A DNA stretch of 57,676 bases. Source: Chloroflexus islandicus (GTDB taxonomy: Bacteria; Chloroflexota; Chloroflexia; Chloroflexales; Chloroflexaceae). A program made the position numbers and the translations under genes. The stretch spans positions 1 through 57,676 of the forward strand of contig NZ_LWQS01000052.1 of assembly GCF_001650695.1 (NCBI RefSeq). Direction: 5' to 3'. Shown piece by piece: positions 33,012 through 42,150 of this stretch; position 1 is the stretch's first letter; every line of letters starts with the position of its first letter. The notes under the pieces are model-generated. The model made no database searches and was not told the origin of the DNA. It saw only the letters and a list, made by a program, of their open reading frames with translations.

Positions 33012-34106
33012 CTAGGCGGTCACTGGCTCGCTCACGGTCAACGCATTGACCGCCGCTGCGATCTGGTGTAGCTCGTCGTTGCTCAACGCCGGATGCACCG
33101 GCAAAGCGATAATTTCCCGCGCCACCCGATCAGCTACCGGGGTTTCAGCTTCAATGCCTAACTTGCGGTATAGCGGTTGTTGCGGGATCGGCAGCGGGTA
33201 GAAGATCGCCGTGCCGACGCCGGCTGCATTCAGTTGTTTGATCGCCGCGTCGCGATCGCTTAACACCCGGATAGTGTACTGGTGGAAGACGTGCCGCACA
33301 TCGGGTTGGACAAAGGGCGTAATGACGGCTGGGTGGCGAATATGTTCGCTCAGAAACGCGGCGTTCGCGATCCGTTGTGAATTGAACCGATCGCACTTGG
33401 CCAATTGGGCCCGGCCAATCGCCGCCTGCAAGTCGGTCATCCGGAAGTTATAGCCAAGCAGTTCGTGGTAGTAGCGCACCCGGCTGCCATGGTTGCGCAG
33501 CAACCGTAACCGATCGGCAATGGCCGGATCGTTGGTCGTGATCATGCCGCCTTCGCCGCTGGTCACGTTTTTCGTTGCGTAGAGCGAGAAACACCCAACC
33601 CCAAAGCTGCCGACCGGTTGGCCGCGGTAGGTCGCGCCAATCGCTTGCGCGGCATCTTCGATCACGGCCAGATGGTACCGCTGCGCTAACTCCATTATCG
33701 GCGCCATATCAGCCGGTTGCCCGTAGAGATGCACTGGCATGATCGCCCGCGTTCGCGAGGTGATCGCAACCGCGATCAGATCGGGATTGATGTTGTAGGT
33801 GTGCGGATCGATATCGACGAACACCGGCGTCGCGCCTGCCATCAAGATGCTGTTGCCGGTGGCGATGAAGCTGAATGGCGTCGTGATCACTTCATCACCT
33901 GGCCCGATATTGTGGGCCAAGAGCGCGAGGTACAGCGCGACGGTGCCATTCATGACGGCAACGGCATGGCGCGTGCCGCACAACGCGGCAAATTCAGTCT
34001 CGAACCGCTCCACTTCCGGCCCTTGCGCGATCATGCCCGACCGTAGCACAGTCAGGATGGCCTCTTCTTCTTCGCGCCCAATCAGAGGACGGGCAACCGG
34101 GATCAT
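33012..34106 (-). CDS. DegT/DnrJ/EryC1/StrS sugar aminotransferase
   Basis: This 364-residue PLP enzyme aminates a keto-sugar nucleotide. It has the family start PVARPLIGREEEEAI, the aspartate motif IEDAAQAIGA (about 149-158) and the PLP lysine Lys179 in SLYATKNVTSGEGG. With the Gfo/Idh dehydrogenase downstream it resembles the GnnA/GnnB and WbpB/WbpE pairs that install a 3-amino group. The amino sugar could be the target of the hexapeptide acyltransferases in the same locus. It starts two bases upstream of the SIS gene's stop and is co-transcribed with it. Confidence 0.92.
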   Translation of the reverse strand: MIPVARPLIGREEEEAILTVLRSGMIAQGPEVERFETEFAALCGTRHAVAVMNGTVALYLALLAHNIGPGDEVITTPFSFIATGNSILMAGATPVFVDIDPHTYNINPDLIAVAITSRTRAIMPVHLYGQPADMAPIMELAQRYHLAVIEDAAQAIGATYRGQPVGSFGVGCFSLYATKNVTSGEGGMITTNDPAIADRLRLLRNHGSRVRYYHELLGYNFRMTDLQAAIGRAQLAKCDRFNSQRIANAAFLSEHIRHPAVITPFVQPDVRHVFHQYTIRVLSDRDAAIKQLNAAGVGTAIFYPLPIPQQPLYRKLGIEAETPVADRVAREIIALPVHPALSNDELHQIAAAVNALTVSEPVTA

Positions 34107-34108
34107 AG

Positions 34109-34711
34109 CTAACCTCCTATTGCAACTGTCTGCAAGATTGCCGGCTGGAGCGACAGTTCAATCTGCTGGCCCAAGTTGACCGCTAGCGCGTGGCAGATGG
34201 TGCTATGAATGTCTTCCACTTGCGGCATCACGTGGTTGTTGATGTGCAGACCGATCTGGGCAATCTGGTGCAGGCGCCCGCCGTTGAAACCGGTCAGGCC
34301 AATCGTGACGGCGCCAACCGCATTACCCCACTCGATGGCGCGCACTACGTTCGGCGAATTGCCGCTGCCCGAAATGGCGACGATAACGTCGCCATCGCGA
34401 TAGAGCGCCTTTAATTGCTCAACGAAGACATCGGCGTAGCTTTGATCGTTCGACCATGCGGTAATGAGCGGTACATTGTCGGTGAGGGCGATCGTGCGTA
34501 CCCGGCGCGCTGCTGGTTTGATCGTCCACTTCGCCAAATCACAGACAAAATGCGAGGCAGTCGCGGCGCTGCCGCCATTCCCGCACACAAAGATGGTGGC
34601 ATCGCGCTCATACGCTGCCCACAGCGCATCAGCCACTTGTTGCAGCGACGCCTGCGGCAGTTGCTCGAGCGTCTGGCGGATTTGGCTAAAGTATGACGTG
34701 AGTGTGTTCAT
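34109..34711 (-). CDS. SIS-domain phosphosugar isomerase, GmhA-like
   Basis: The 200-residue SIS protein has FVCGNGGSAATASHFVCDL, the GmhA signature, and the later ISGSGNSPNVVRAIEW and DIHSTICHAL with the family Glu-Asp and His. GmhA makes D-glycero-D-manno-heptose 7-phosphate from sedoheptulose 7-phosphate. No other heptose gene (hldE, gmhB, hldD) is in the window, so the substrate is uncertain. GGGGAGG precedes the ATG at 34711; the frame to 34759 would overlap the transporter gene. Confidence 0.85.
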   Translation of the reverse strand: MNTLTSYFSQIRQTLEQLPQASLQQVADALWAAYERDATIFVCGNGGSAATASHFVCDLAKWTIKPAARRVRTIALTDNVPLITAWSNDQSYADVFVEQLKALYRDGDVIVAISGSGNSPNVVRAIEWGNAVGAVTIGLTGFNGGRLHQIAQIGLHINNHVMPQVEDIHSTICHALAVNLGQQIELSLQPAILQTVAIGG

Positions 34712-34745
34712 GATCCTCCCCCCAATGCGGTGATGTGAACGATAG

Positions 34746-35204
34746 CTAGGAACGCGCAACCATCAACATACCGGCGCAGATCACAATGACGCCGGCGGCG
34801 CGCAGCGGGTTGACCTGTTCGTGCAACACGAGCCACGCCAACAGGAAGATGATGATATGGTTGAGACTCACGAACGGGTAGGCTACGCTGAGGTCGATCC
34901 GCGAGAGCGTGATCAGCCAGAAGAAGGTGCCAATGCCATAGATGAGCAGGCCGCCAATGACCATTGGCGAGGTGACGATGCGCAAAATAATGCTGGGAGT
35001 CGAGTCTAAGGTCAGCGCCAATGGCCCCATCGCGCCCATTCCCTGCTTTAGCATCATCTGACCGATCACACCCAGCGCAGTGGCAATCAAAATCAGCATA
35101 ATCGTGCTCATAGCCAGTTTGCCCTTTCGTGGCATTGGTTGCTCAGTTTCTGCGGCGTCTGCAAGTGCGGTCGTTACAATTGTGCGTTCTTCCACCTGTT
35201 GCAT
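34746..35204 (-). CDS. Small EamA/SMR-type membrane transporter
   Basis: The 152-residue protein has a polar N-terminus of about 30 residues and four hydrophobic segments (about 33-52, 70-95, 100-120, 128-150). It contains GQMMLKQGM and FFWLITLSRIDLSVAYPF, patterns typical of SMR/EamA half-transporters. ArnE/ArnF, which flip lipid-linked aminoarabinose, belong to this group. In this setting export of a lipid-linked sugar is a reasonable inference. The upstream neighbour is a GT2 enzyme. Confidence 0.8.
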   Translation of the reverse strand: MQQVEERTIVTTALADAAETEQPMPRKGKLAMSTIMLILIATALGVIGQMMLKQGMGAMGPLALTLDSTPSIILRIVTSPMVIGGLLIYGIGTFFWLITLSRIDLSVAYPFVSLNHIIIFLLAWLVLHEQVNPLRAAGVIVICAGMLMVARS

Positions 35205-35234
35205 GCGTTTCTCCCATCATCTCGCAGCCGTTGG

Positions 35235-35990
35235 TTAGTGGCTGCGCGGTAGCGCTTTGGTTCGCGGTTGCGCCCCTAACCGGCGGCGCAGAATGCCAGC
35301 CATGTACCGGAGGTGGGTTTTCGTGATTTGCCACACCCGCGCTTTCGATTGCCCGTACTGGCGTACCCGCAGCGTAGTGGGGTATTCGGCGATGCGATAG
35401 CCGCTGAGGAGCGCTTCAACCAACCATTCAGTCACCATCAAAAAGCCGTCGGCAGAGGTGGTGACCCGTTCGATGACTTCACGCCGGCAAGCGCGGAAGA
35501 GGGCGGTGTAGGTGTGGATGCGCGGATTGACCAGCACGCGATAACAGAGCGAAGCGGATTTGCTGATGAAGACCCGGTAGGCCGGTACGTTCTCGATCCC
35601 GCCGCCGGCGTGGTACGGCGACGCTGTCACCAGATCGACATCGGGCGTGAGCCGGTCGAGCAGCGCCGGAATCTCGCTGAACGGGTAGGTGCCATCACTA
35701 TCGCAGGTAACAATTACATCACCCGTGGCATGCGCGAAGCCGGTGCGTAAGGCGGCCCCTAGGCCGCGATTGGTGGCGTGATGCGCAATAACCGTATCGG
35801 GCCAGCCGCCAAAGGTCTGTTCGAGTAATTCGCCGGTGCCGTCACGGCTGCCATCATTAACCAGCACCAGTTGGATCCGCCCGCGCTCGCGGAGGGTGGC
35901 TAGCGCCTGCGTGAGCCGCTCGCGCATTGCATCCATACCTTCAGCTTCGTTATAACAGGGGATCACAATCGATATATCGTATCCGGTCAT
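35235..35990 (-). CDS. Glycosyltransferase family 2 (dolichol-phosphate-mannose-synthase-like)
   Basis: This is a 251-residue GT-A fold enzyme with ISIVIPCYNEAEG, LVNDGSRDGT and the TCDSDGTYPFSE DxD-type motif. QYGQSKARVWQI near the C-terminus fits the DPM/undecaprenyl-phosphate sugar transferase group. There is no membrane segment. Such enzymes load a sugar on polyprenyl phosphate, which the GT-C proteins at 38.6 and 40.1 kb could use as donor. A 146-base AT-rich gap separates it from the GT4 gene upstream and may hold a promoter. Confidence 0.88.
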   Translation of the reverse strand: MTGYDISIVIPCYNEAEGMDAMRERLTQALATLRERGRIQLVLVNDGSRDGTGELLEQTFGGWPDTVIAHHATNRGLGAALRTGFAHATGDVIVTCDSDGTYPFSEIPALLDRLTPDVDLVTASPYHAGGGIENVPAYRVFISKSASLCYRVLVNPRIHTYTALFRACRREVIERVTTSADGFLMVTEWLVEALLSGYRIAEYPTTLRVRQYGQSKARVWQITKTHLRYMAGILRRRLGAQPRTKALPRSH

Positions 35991-36136
35991 GACCTTCTCC
36001 TCGTAAACAGGCGCCGCTGATGAGCGAGAGCGTGGTGTTGAATGAAACGCGCTACTACAATGCCACTCAAATTATCTGCGCATGAGCTAAAGATGATCTG
36101 AAGATTAGCGTAGAAAAAATGAATATTCTTTCATCG

Positions 36137-37354
36137 CTAGCGGTGATGCAGTGAGGTGCCGGCTGAAGCGTAGACAGTTTCCAGCCGGCTTACACTCTGC
36201 TGCCAGTTGTGGTGGCGCTCGACGTACAGCCGCCCCGCTTGCCCAATCGCAGCGCGGCGCTCATCATCATCGAGCAAGGTGAGGATGGCGTGGGCGAAGC
36301 TGCTGGCATCGCCGGCAACCACCAGATCGCGTCCGGGTTGCGCGCTGAGCGCAACCGTCGCTTGGCGGGCGGTAATGACGGGGGTGGCGGTGGCCATGGC
36401 TTCCAGCACTTTATTCTGCACCCCTACGCCGTAACGGATGGGTGCAACCGCTACAGTGGCTTCGGTGAGATAGGGTCGTAGGTCGGGGACGGCGCCGGTC
36501 ACGGTGATCCGCGGATCGCGGGCATAGGCGCGCAGGCGCGGCCCCGGCTCGGCTCCGGCCAAGGTGACGGTCACTTCGGCCCGTTTGGCCCACACCAGCG
36601 GCATAATGTCTTCAATCAAGTAGCGGGCAGCGGCCTCGTTGGCGTGATAGCTCATCTTGCCGGTGAAGACAAGGTGATGCGGTTGGCGCGGGCCGGTGTA
36701 GGCTTGAAAGTAGGTTAGATCGACCCCGTTTGGCGCGACGATGATCGGGCAGCCTCCCGGACGGTCGAGGGCGCGATTGAGCGTGAGTAATGCCCAGCGG
36801 TCTTCCGGCGATGTCACTGCGATCGCGGCGAAGCGGTGCGGGTAGGCGGCTTCGTAATGCCGGGTGCGGGCCAGATCGATTAGCGCGCGCAGCCGGCTGC
36901 TCAGGTTGGCGCCGCGCCGCAGCGTGCGCTCGAATAACAGGGTGATGCTGTCAACCGCATCGAGTACGGCGGGGGGGCCGTCGCCGCACTGGCGCAAGGC
37001 AGCGCGGACGATCTCAGCCGCGCGGAGATGTTCGATGTGGATGACGTGATGTTTACCCTGCTTGATTTCGTGCGCGACTGCCGCGACCATCGCCGGGGTG
37101 AGGCAGTGCGCCGCTTGCAGTGGCAATGCGCCCGGTAAGGCGCGCATATATGCCAGCAGGTGATCGGTGCGCCGTACCGGCACCGCTACCACTTGCCGGC
37201 AGATCGCGCGCAATTCGGTGAGGGCAGCCGCATTGTCGGCGGCGCACACCAGCGTGATCGCATGCCCGCGTTGGGCTAAATGCCGGATGAATTGGTACGG
37301 GCGCACGCGAATCGGTGATGGGGTGTAGGGCGAAACAAACAAAATGTTCATCAT
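36137..37354 (-). CDS. Glycosyltransferase family 4/1
   Basis: The 405-residue GT-B enzyme starts MMNILFVSPYTPSPIRVRPYQFIRHL. In its C-terminal half it has a donor-binding region with FTGKMSYHANEAAARYL, VTVTGAVPD, and IRYGVGVQNKVLEAMATATPVI, where the Glu of KVLEAMA is the family E motif. Its ATG overlaps the upstream glycosyltransferase stop (ATGATG with TGA). The two are paralogous in layout and probably add successive sugars. Confidence 0.9.
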   Translation of the reverse strand: MMNILFVSPYTPSPIRVRPYQFIRHLAQRGHAITLVCAADNAAALTELRAICRQVVAVPVRRTDHLLAYMRALPGALPLQAAHCLTPAMVAAVAHEIKQGKHHVIHIEHLRAAEIVRAALRQCGDGPPAVLDAVDSITLLFERTLRRGANLSSRLRALIDLARTRHYEAAYPHRFAAIAVTSPEDRWALLTLNRALDRPGGCPIIVAPNGVDLTYFQAYTGPRQPHHLVFTGKMSYHANEAAARYLIEDIMPLVWAKRAEVTVTLAGAEPGPRLRAYARDPRITVTGAVPDLRPYLTEATVAVAPIRYGVGVQNKVLEAMATATPVITARQATVALSAQPGRDLVVAGDASSFAHAILTLLDDDERRAAIGQAGRLYVERHHNWQQSVSRLETVYASAGTSLHHR

Positions 37355-38583
37355 CGCTGCCCCGCTGGCAGAGAATTGGCTCGTTGCAGTGCAGTGGCGT
37401 ACAGGTGATCGATAGCTGGGCAGACCACCCGCCAGTCGTAACGTTCTTCGGCGACGCGCCGCCCTTGCGCAGCTAATCGTCGTCCGAGCTCCGGATCGCG
37501 CAGGAGCCGGATCAACGCTTCGGCAAACGCCTGCGGTGTGTCACCCACCAGCAGGTGCTCTCCCGGCGTGAGGTCAATCCCTTCGTACCCGATGGTCGTT
37601 GAGACGATCGGCAAGCCGCGGGCTAAAGCTTCCAAAATCTTCACCCGCATGCCGCCGCCGGCATGCACCGGCACGATCAAGGCTGCCGTCCGTTCGAGGT
37701 ATGGGCGCGGATCGGCGACGTAGCCGGGCACTTCAATCGCGGGATCGGCGGCCAATTGGCGCACTGTCTCTGGCGGTCGCGAGCCAACCAACGCCACCCG
37801 TGCCTGTGGTACGGCTTGCCGCACCAACGGCCAGACTTCGCGGGCAAACCAGAGCACGCCATCAACGTTGGGCGGCCAAAACATCGTCGCCATGCTGAGG
37901 ATCGTATCGGGCGCGCTGTGCCGTTGCACCGGCGCTTCACTGCGCGCATCGATCGCAATTGGAATGATCGCCGTGGGCGGTAATGCGACCCCAGCATCGG
38001 CGGCGGCTAGCTTGAGAAACGCATAATCCGGTTCGCTGACCGCTAGCATGCCATCAAAGCGTGCGCACAACCGCGCCTCGGCCCGCCGCAGCCGGCGTGC
38101 TTCGATCTGCAACCCGATCCGCCGGATCAGATCAGACCGGGCCGCCATGCGGGCGACGATCGTCCACACGGCATTGTGCTGGTCAATGATCCGCGCCCCT
38201 CCCGGCACATCAACCGCAAACGGCGCCATATTGAGCTGGTCGGCGTGAATGATGTCAAAATGCTCACGCGCCGTCAGGTGGCGCAGCAACTGGTGCAGTT
38301 CCGGCGAGGCGTCGCGGCTGAGAATGAACGACTCGCCGGTGAGGGCGCTCTTGAGCAAAAAGCGCGCATCTTTCCAACGCGAACGCTGAAACGGCACCGT
38401 GTATACGTCACGGCAGATCCGGCGGAGCGATTCGGCATGGGCGCGCTCTTGCTCGTTCCGCACGAGCGAGACCAGCGTGACCTCGTGGCGCTCGCATAGG
38501 TACTGCAACACGTTGTAGGTCTTGATCTTGGGGCCGCTGTCGGGCGGGTAGGGCGCGATCAGCGTCAGCATCAAAATACGCAT
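37351..38583 (-). CDS. Glycosyltransferase family 4/1
   Basis: This 410-residue GT-B enzyme begins MRILMLTLIAPYPPDSGPKI, typical of GT4. The C-terminal domain has MFWPPNVDGVLWFAREVWP, VALVGSRPP, VPGYVADPRPYL and VPVHAGGGMRVKILEALARG. The long frame to 38769 overlaps the upstream gene; the ATG at 38583 with AGAGGTG before it is the better start. It lies four bases after the membrane GT-C gene stop. Confidence 0.9.
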   Translation of the reverse strand: MRILMLTLIAPYPPDSGPKIKTYNVLQYLCERHEVTLVSLVRNEQERAHAESLRRICRDVYTVPFQRSRWKDARFLLKSALTGESFILSRDASPELHQLLRHLTAREHFDIIHADQLNMAPFAVDVPGGARIIDQHNAVWTIVARMAARSDLIRRIGLQIEARRLRRAEARLCARFDGMLAVSEPDYAFLKLAAADAGVALPPTAIIPIAIDARSEAPVQRHSAPDTILSMATMFWPPNVDGVLWFAREVWPLVRQAVPQARVALVGSRPPETVRQLAADPAIEVPGYVADPRPYLERTAALIVPVHAGGGMRVKILEALARGLPIVSTTIGYEGIDLTPGEHLLVGDTPQAFAEALIRLLRDPELGRRLAAQGRRVAEERYDWRVVCPAIDHLYATALQRANSLPAGQR

Positions 38584-38587
38584 GAGT

Positions 38588-40081
38588 TCACCTCTGAGCA
38601 GGCGGCGCCACGGGTGTGGTGGGCGGCGTAGCGGCTGGGCGTGCAGCCGTGCGCTCGGACGTTTCCAAAGGGCGCAATAGGATGATAATGCCGGCGACCA
38701 ATCCGACGAGCAACGGCAATAAGCTGGCCGCTCCCTCAAGTTGCAAGACCATGCCGGCGTTGCGGGCAATATCGCCTTGTTGCCATGCCGGAATCACATA
38801 CTCGCGCCACGTGGCCCGGATGGCGTCGCTGGGGAAGAGCTGGGTTGCCGTTGCCTCCATCCAAATAAGGACAAATGAGACGCTGAGCAAGCCGAATGCG
38901 CCAAGGCGCCACCCGACCCGGCCCCAGCCGTGCCCGATCAAGAGCGCCGCCGGCAGAGCAAGGAAGGGGATCAGCGGCACAATGTAACGCGGCCCAGCGG
39001 CAAATCCGCCCCACCACATAATTGATGACCCGTAGAAGAGCAGAAAGGCCAGTGGCACTAGCACCAATACCCACCACTCGGCCCGCTGTTCACGCCGGCG
39101 CCAGCCGATCCAGTAGGCTGGCAACGCGAGCAAGAGCCATGGCGCGCGGAAAAAGAGACCGCGGAACTCGCTGAAGGTCAAGCCCCAGATAGCCTCCCAT
39201 TGGGGTGCCGTGAGGCTCATGAAACCGGTGTGGTGTTGCTCTTGCCAGAGCGCAGAATAGGCGTAGCCGATCGGCCATGGCGTGCCAAAGGCGGCAAGGT
39301 CATAGCCGATCAACAATACTCCCGGCAACGCGCCTCCCGCTGCCATCGCTGGCAGCCAGCGCCAGCCACGCCGGTAGAGCGCGTACAACCCGATCATGGC
39401 GGCTGCCGGCGCTGCCGGGTATTCGCTGATCACGGCCCAGCCAAGCAGCAGGCCAACCAGCGCACCGCTGGCCCACGGCGACCAGCGCACTGGTGGCGAC
39501 CACGCCAAGGCAAAGGCGGTAAAGAGGAGCACGGCCACTAACTGGTGCGCGTAGAAGTTGCCGGCGTACGGAGCGGCGCTGGTGGCTAACCCATACCCCA
39601 GCGCGCCGATGCTGGCCGGCGCCGGCGCCACGCCGAGCCGTTGCAGCACCAGAAAGAAGAAGCCGCCAAACAACGCCGCCGGCAACGCAACCACGACCAG
39701 CGTGAGCAGGTACTGCACCAACGCAAACCGGATCTTGTCAGCCCGTAAGCCGCTGCCATCGGGCTTGAGCGTCTCTTCAAACCGGCTGCCGATCCGATCG
39801 AATTGGGCTTGCACCGGCGGCGCATCAAGCAATGGCCTGATAGCGGCGTAGACCGGGATGCCGAGAAATGACAAACCCGGCGGTTTATCGGTGTAGGCGT
39901 GGCCATTGTACAGTGCATAGTCGCCGGTATTTGCAACATAGCGATCAATTTTTGGCGTGCCATCGTCAACCAGCGCTAACACTAAATTTAACCGCGAGTT
40001 CTGGTTCCAATCCGACCAGCGCGGCAAGACGTAGGCATAACTGAAGAACAGCAGAAAGACGATCAGCCAAAAACGACGCAT
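38588..40081 (-). CDS. Polytopic membrane protein, GT-C glycosyltransferase-like
   Basis: The 497-residue protein has about 10-11 hydrophobic segments and a short Pro/Ala-rich tail. An N-terminal loop contains SDWNQNSRLNLVLALVDDGTPKIDRY and DKPPG. The Asp-rich first loop followed by many membrane spans is characteristic of polyprenyl-phosphate-dependent GT-C enzymes and related membrane proteins. No exact family is recognised. It stands between two GT-B genes and the next GT-C gene in one transcription unit. AAAGGA precedes the ATG. Confidence 0.7.
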   Translation of the reverse strand: MRRFWLIVFLLFFSYAYVLPRWSDWNQNSRLNLVLALVDDGTPKIDRYVANTGDYALYNGHAYTDKPPGLSFLGIPVYAAIRPLLDAPPVQAQFDRIGSRFEETLKPDGSGLRADKIRFALVQYLLTLVVVALPAALFGGFFFLVLQRLGVAPAPASIGALGYGLATSAAPYAGNFYAHQLVAVLLFTAFALAWSPPVRWSPWASGALVGLLLGWAVISEYPAAPAAAMIGLYALYRRGWRWLPAMAAGGALPGVLLIGYDLAAFGTPWPIGYAYSALWQEQHHTGFMSLTAPQWEAIWGLTFSEFRGLFFRAPWLLLALPAYWIGWRRREQRAEWWVLVLVPLAFLLFYGSSIMWWGGFAAGPRYIVPLIPFLALPAALLIGHGWGRVGWRLGAFGLLSVSFVLIWMEATATQLFPSDAIRATWREYVIPAWQQGDIARNAGMVLQLEGAASLLPLLVGLVAGIIILLRPLETSERTAARPAATPPTTPVAPPAQR

Positions 40082-40099
40082 AGCGATCCTTTCGTCGGG

Positions 40100-41623
40100 T
40101 TATGGTTCCCGTCGCTGCCACAGCGTGTACGGCCCGGCGCTGTAGATGATGGTGTATTCACGCGCTAAAGCATCGACAGAATAGATGCCGGTATACGCGC
40201 TAAATGGCCCGGTCAGCACGTATGGCGGCTGGGCAGCGAGGCCATCGTAAGCTACCGGCGGCCCGCCCAACCATGCCTGCCGCACCGCCGGATCAAGCAG
40301 TTCGGTGGGCACGTAGTGGTAGGTGTGGTCGGTGAAGGTAGCTAATTCCGGTTCCCACGTCTCGATGATGCGGTCAGCGGGAACGGTCTGGTTGAGGAAG
40401 GCTGCCATCCGGTGCGCTGAATCATCGGGCGTAAACACCACCCGCGCAGTTAGGCTGAGTGAGAAGCCGATCACCAACGCTAGATACACTCCGGCTGCTC
40501 CGGCCAGCAGTGGTTGCCGGCGTTGCCAGAGCCAACCGATCAGGTCAGCGATCATCCGCGCCACCGCCGGCGCGCCGAGGGCCACTGCCGGGAAGGCGTA
40601 GCGTGGCCAGCCGAGCGACACAAGGTACCAAGCCAGCCAGAGCACCGCCAAGAGGGTTGGCGCCAGTTCGGCGAAGGCGGCAGCACCCCCGCGCCGGCAG
40701 CGCCAGAGGCTGTACACCAGCGCCGGCACGAGTAAACCTCCGTACACCTGCACCAGATAGCGTACCGCGCGCAGGGTCGCTTCCAGATCAAACACAAAGA
40801 TAGCGCCGCCAGCGGCTTGCCGGGTCTTGGCAAGATTGGCGCTGAAATCAGCCGGGCCGAGGAAGGCCAGCATGATCAACAACCATCCGGCAAACATCCC
40901 ACCGGCAATGATAGGTGGCGCCAAGCGCAACCACCAATCACCCACCCGGAAGTAGCGCCAGTCGAGTAGGGCTAGCAACCCTAAACCCGGCGCGACAATC
41001 AACGCAAACTGGTTTTTGGTGATCAGGGCCAAGCCAAAGCCAACCCCGGCAAGCAGCGCGTAGCGCCGGCGTTGCGCGGGCTGAAAGATGGCTACCGTGT
41101 ACGCCAGCAGACCAGCCCCTAGCCACGCTATTCCCGGCACTTCACCCAACACTTGCCGGCCATATTCGACCATGCCTTCAAAGCCGCGGGTGCGTGAGGC
41201 GAGCAGTAACAACATCGTCAGCAGCGCCAAGCGCCCCCCGTGCAGGCGGCGGGCCAGTTGATAAAAGATCAGCAGGGCGGCAAAGAGGTAGGCTACGATC
41301 ACCAGCCGCGCTGGCAGCAGATCAACCCCAACCACTGCAAAGACCGCCGCTACCGGCAACATCACCGTCGGCCCGACCCCAATCGTCGGCCCAAAGTAGC
41401 GAAACCCTTCGCTGCTGATATCGGCATAGACCCCATAGCGCACCAGCGTCTCTGGCACGTGCAGGTGCGATCCTTCATCGAACCACGTGCGGGGTGCGTA
41501 GGGCAGGTTGATCAAGGCGAGCATCGCGATGAGAACGACGACGATCAACGCTGCAATCCGCTCGCCATAGTGAATACGTGTGGCTGGCGAGCTCCGTGGT
41601 TGGGTGGCGATGGGTTTATTCAT
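40100..41623 (-). CDS. GT39/ArnT-like membrane glycosyltransferase
   Basis: This 507-residue GT-C protein has about 10-11 membrane segments. The first periplasmic loop carries RTWFDEGSHL, the acidic motif of the PMT/ArnT (PMT_2) family that binds a polyprenyl-phosphate sugar. A later GMVEYGRQVLGEVPG loop and LALITKNQFA also fit. It would transfer a sugar outside the membrane from a lipid donor. It is followed 18 bases later by the second GT-C gene. Confidence 0.85.
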   Translation of the reverse strand: MNKPIATQPRSSPATRIHYGERIAALIVVVLIAMLALINLPYAPRTWFDEGSHLHVPETLVRYGVYADISSEGFRYFGPTIGVGPTVMLPVAAVFAVVGVDLLPARLVIVAYLFAALLIFYQLARRLHGGRLALLTMLLLLASRTRGFEGMVEYGRQVLGEVPGIAWLGAGLLAYTVAIFQPAQRRRYALLAGVGFGLALITKNQFALIVAPGLGLLALLDWRYFRVGDWWLRLAPPIIAGGMFAGWLLIMLAFLGPADFSANLAKTRQAAGGAIFVFDLEATLRAVRYLVQVYGGLLVPALVYSLWRCRRGGAAAFAELAPTLLAVLWLAWYLVSLGWPRYAFPAVALGAPAVARMIADLIGWLWQRRQPLLAGAAGVYLALVIGFSLSLTARVVFTPDDSAHRMAAFLNQTVPADRIIETWEPELATFTDHTYHYVPTELLDPAVRQAWLGGPPVAYDGLAAQPPYVLTGPFSAYTGIYSVDALAREYTIIYSAGPYTLWQRREP

Positions 41624-42150
41624 ACTCCCCCGCTGCTAACGTCAATGGCGTCCGGCAGGATTGTGCTCGGCGGCTCTGGTGGCGGCCCAGTACGCTGCGC
41701 GCTGCGGTGCTGTACGTTCCCTCTCCCGCGTTCGTAGGAGCGAGGCTGGAGGTCATCAGCCCGCGTAGCAGGCTTCGTAACCCTAGCCCGGCCCTTCAGG
41801 GCCGGGTGCCGGATGCGCGGTTCTGTCCACCCCTCTCCCGCGATAGTTGAGGTGCGGACAGAACATGTGGTCGATCACAACCGTTGATCGCTGTGCAATG
41901 CTTCAACACCTAGTGCTACACTCCCCTCTCCCGCGCCAGTGGGAAAAGGGCTGGGGGTGAGGGTCATTAGCCCGCGTAGCGGGCTTTGTAACCCAAGCCC
42001 GGCCCTTCAGGGCCGGGTGCCGGATGCGCGGTTCCGTCTACCCCCCTCCCGCGAGGCAGGAGAGGGGCGAGAGATGAAGGACGCGGCGCATGCCGCGCAT
42101 ACCGTTCCATGATCGCCCCTCTCCCACCTTGTGAGCGAGACGGCGGTGAG
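41624..42150. repeat. Repeat-rich intergenic region
   Basis: No gene is seen in this 527-base gap. Two copies of an element run from about 41753 to 41840 and 41963 to 42051. Each reads GTCAT(C/T)AGCCCGCGTAGC, then a CCCGGCCCTTCAGGGCCGGG hairpin, then GTGCCGGATGCGCGGTTC and a CCCCTCTCCCGC half-site. A third, diverged copy is at about 1971-2033. CCCTCTCCCGC/GGGAGAGGGG inverted repeats fill much of the rest. The gap splits the glycan locus and may separate two transcription units. Confidence 0.78.
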
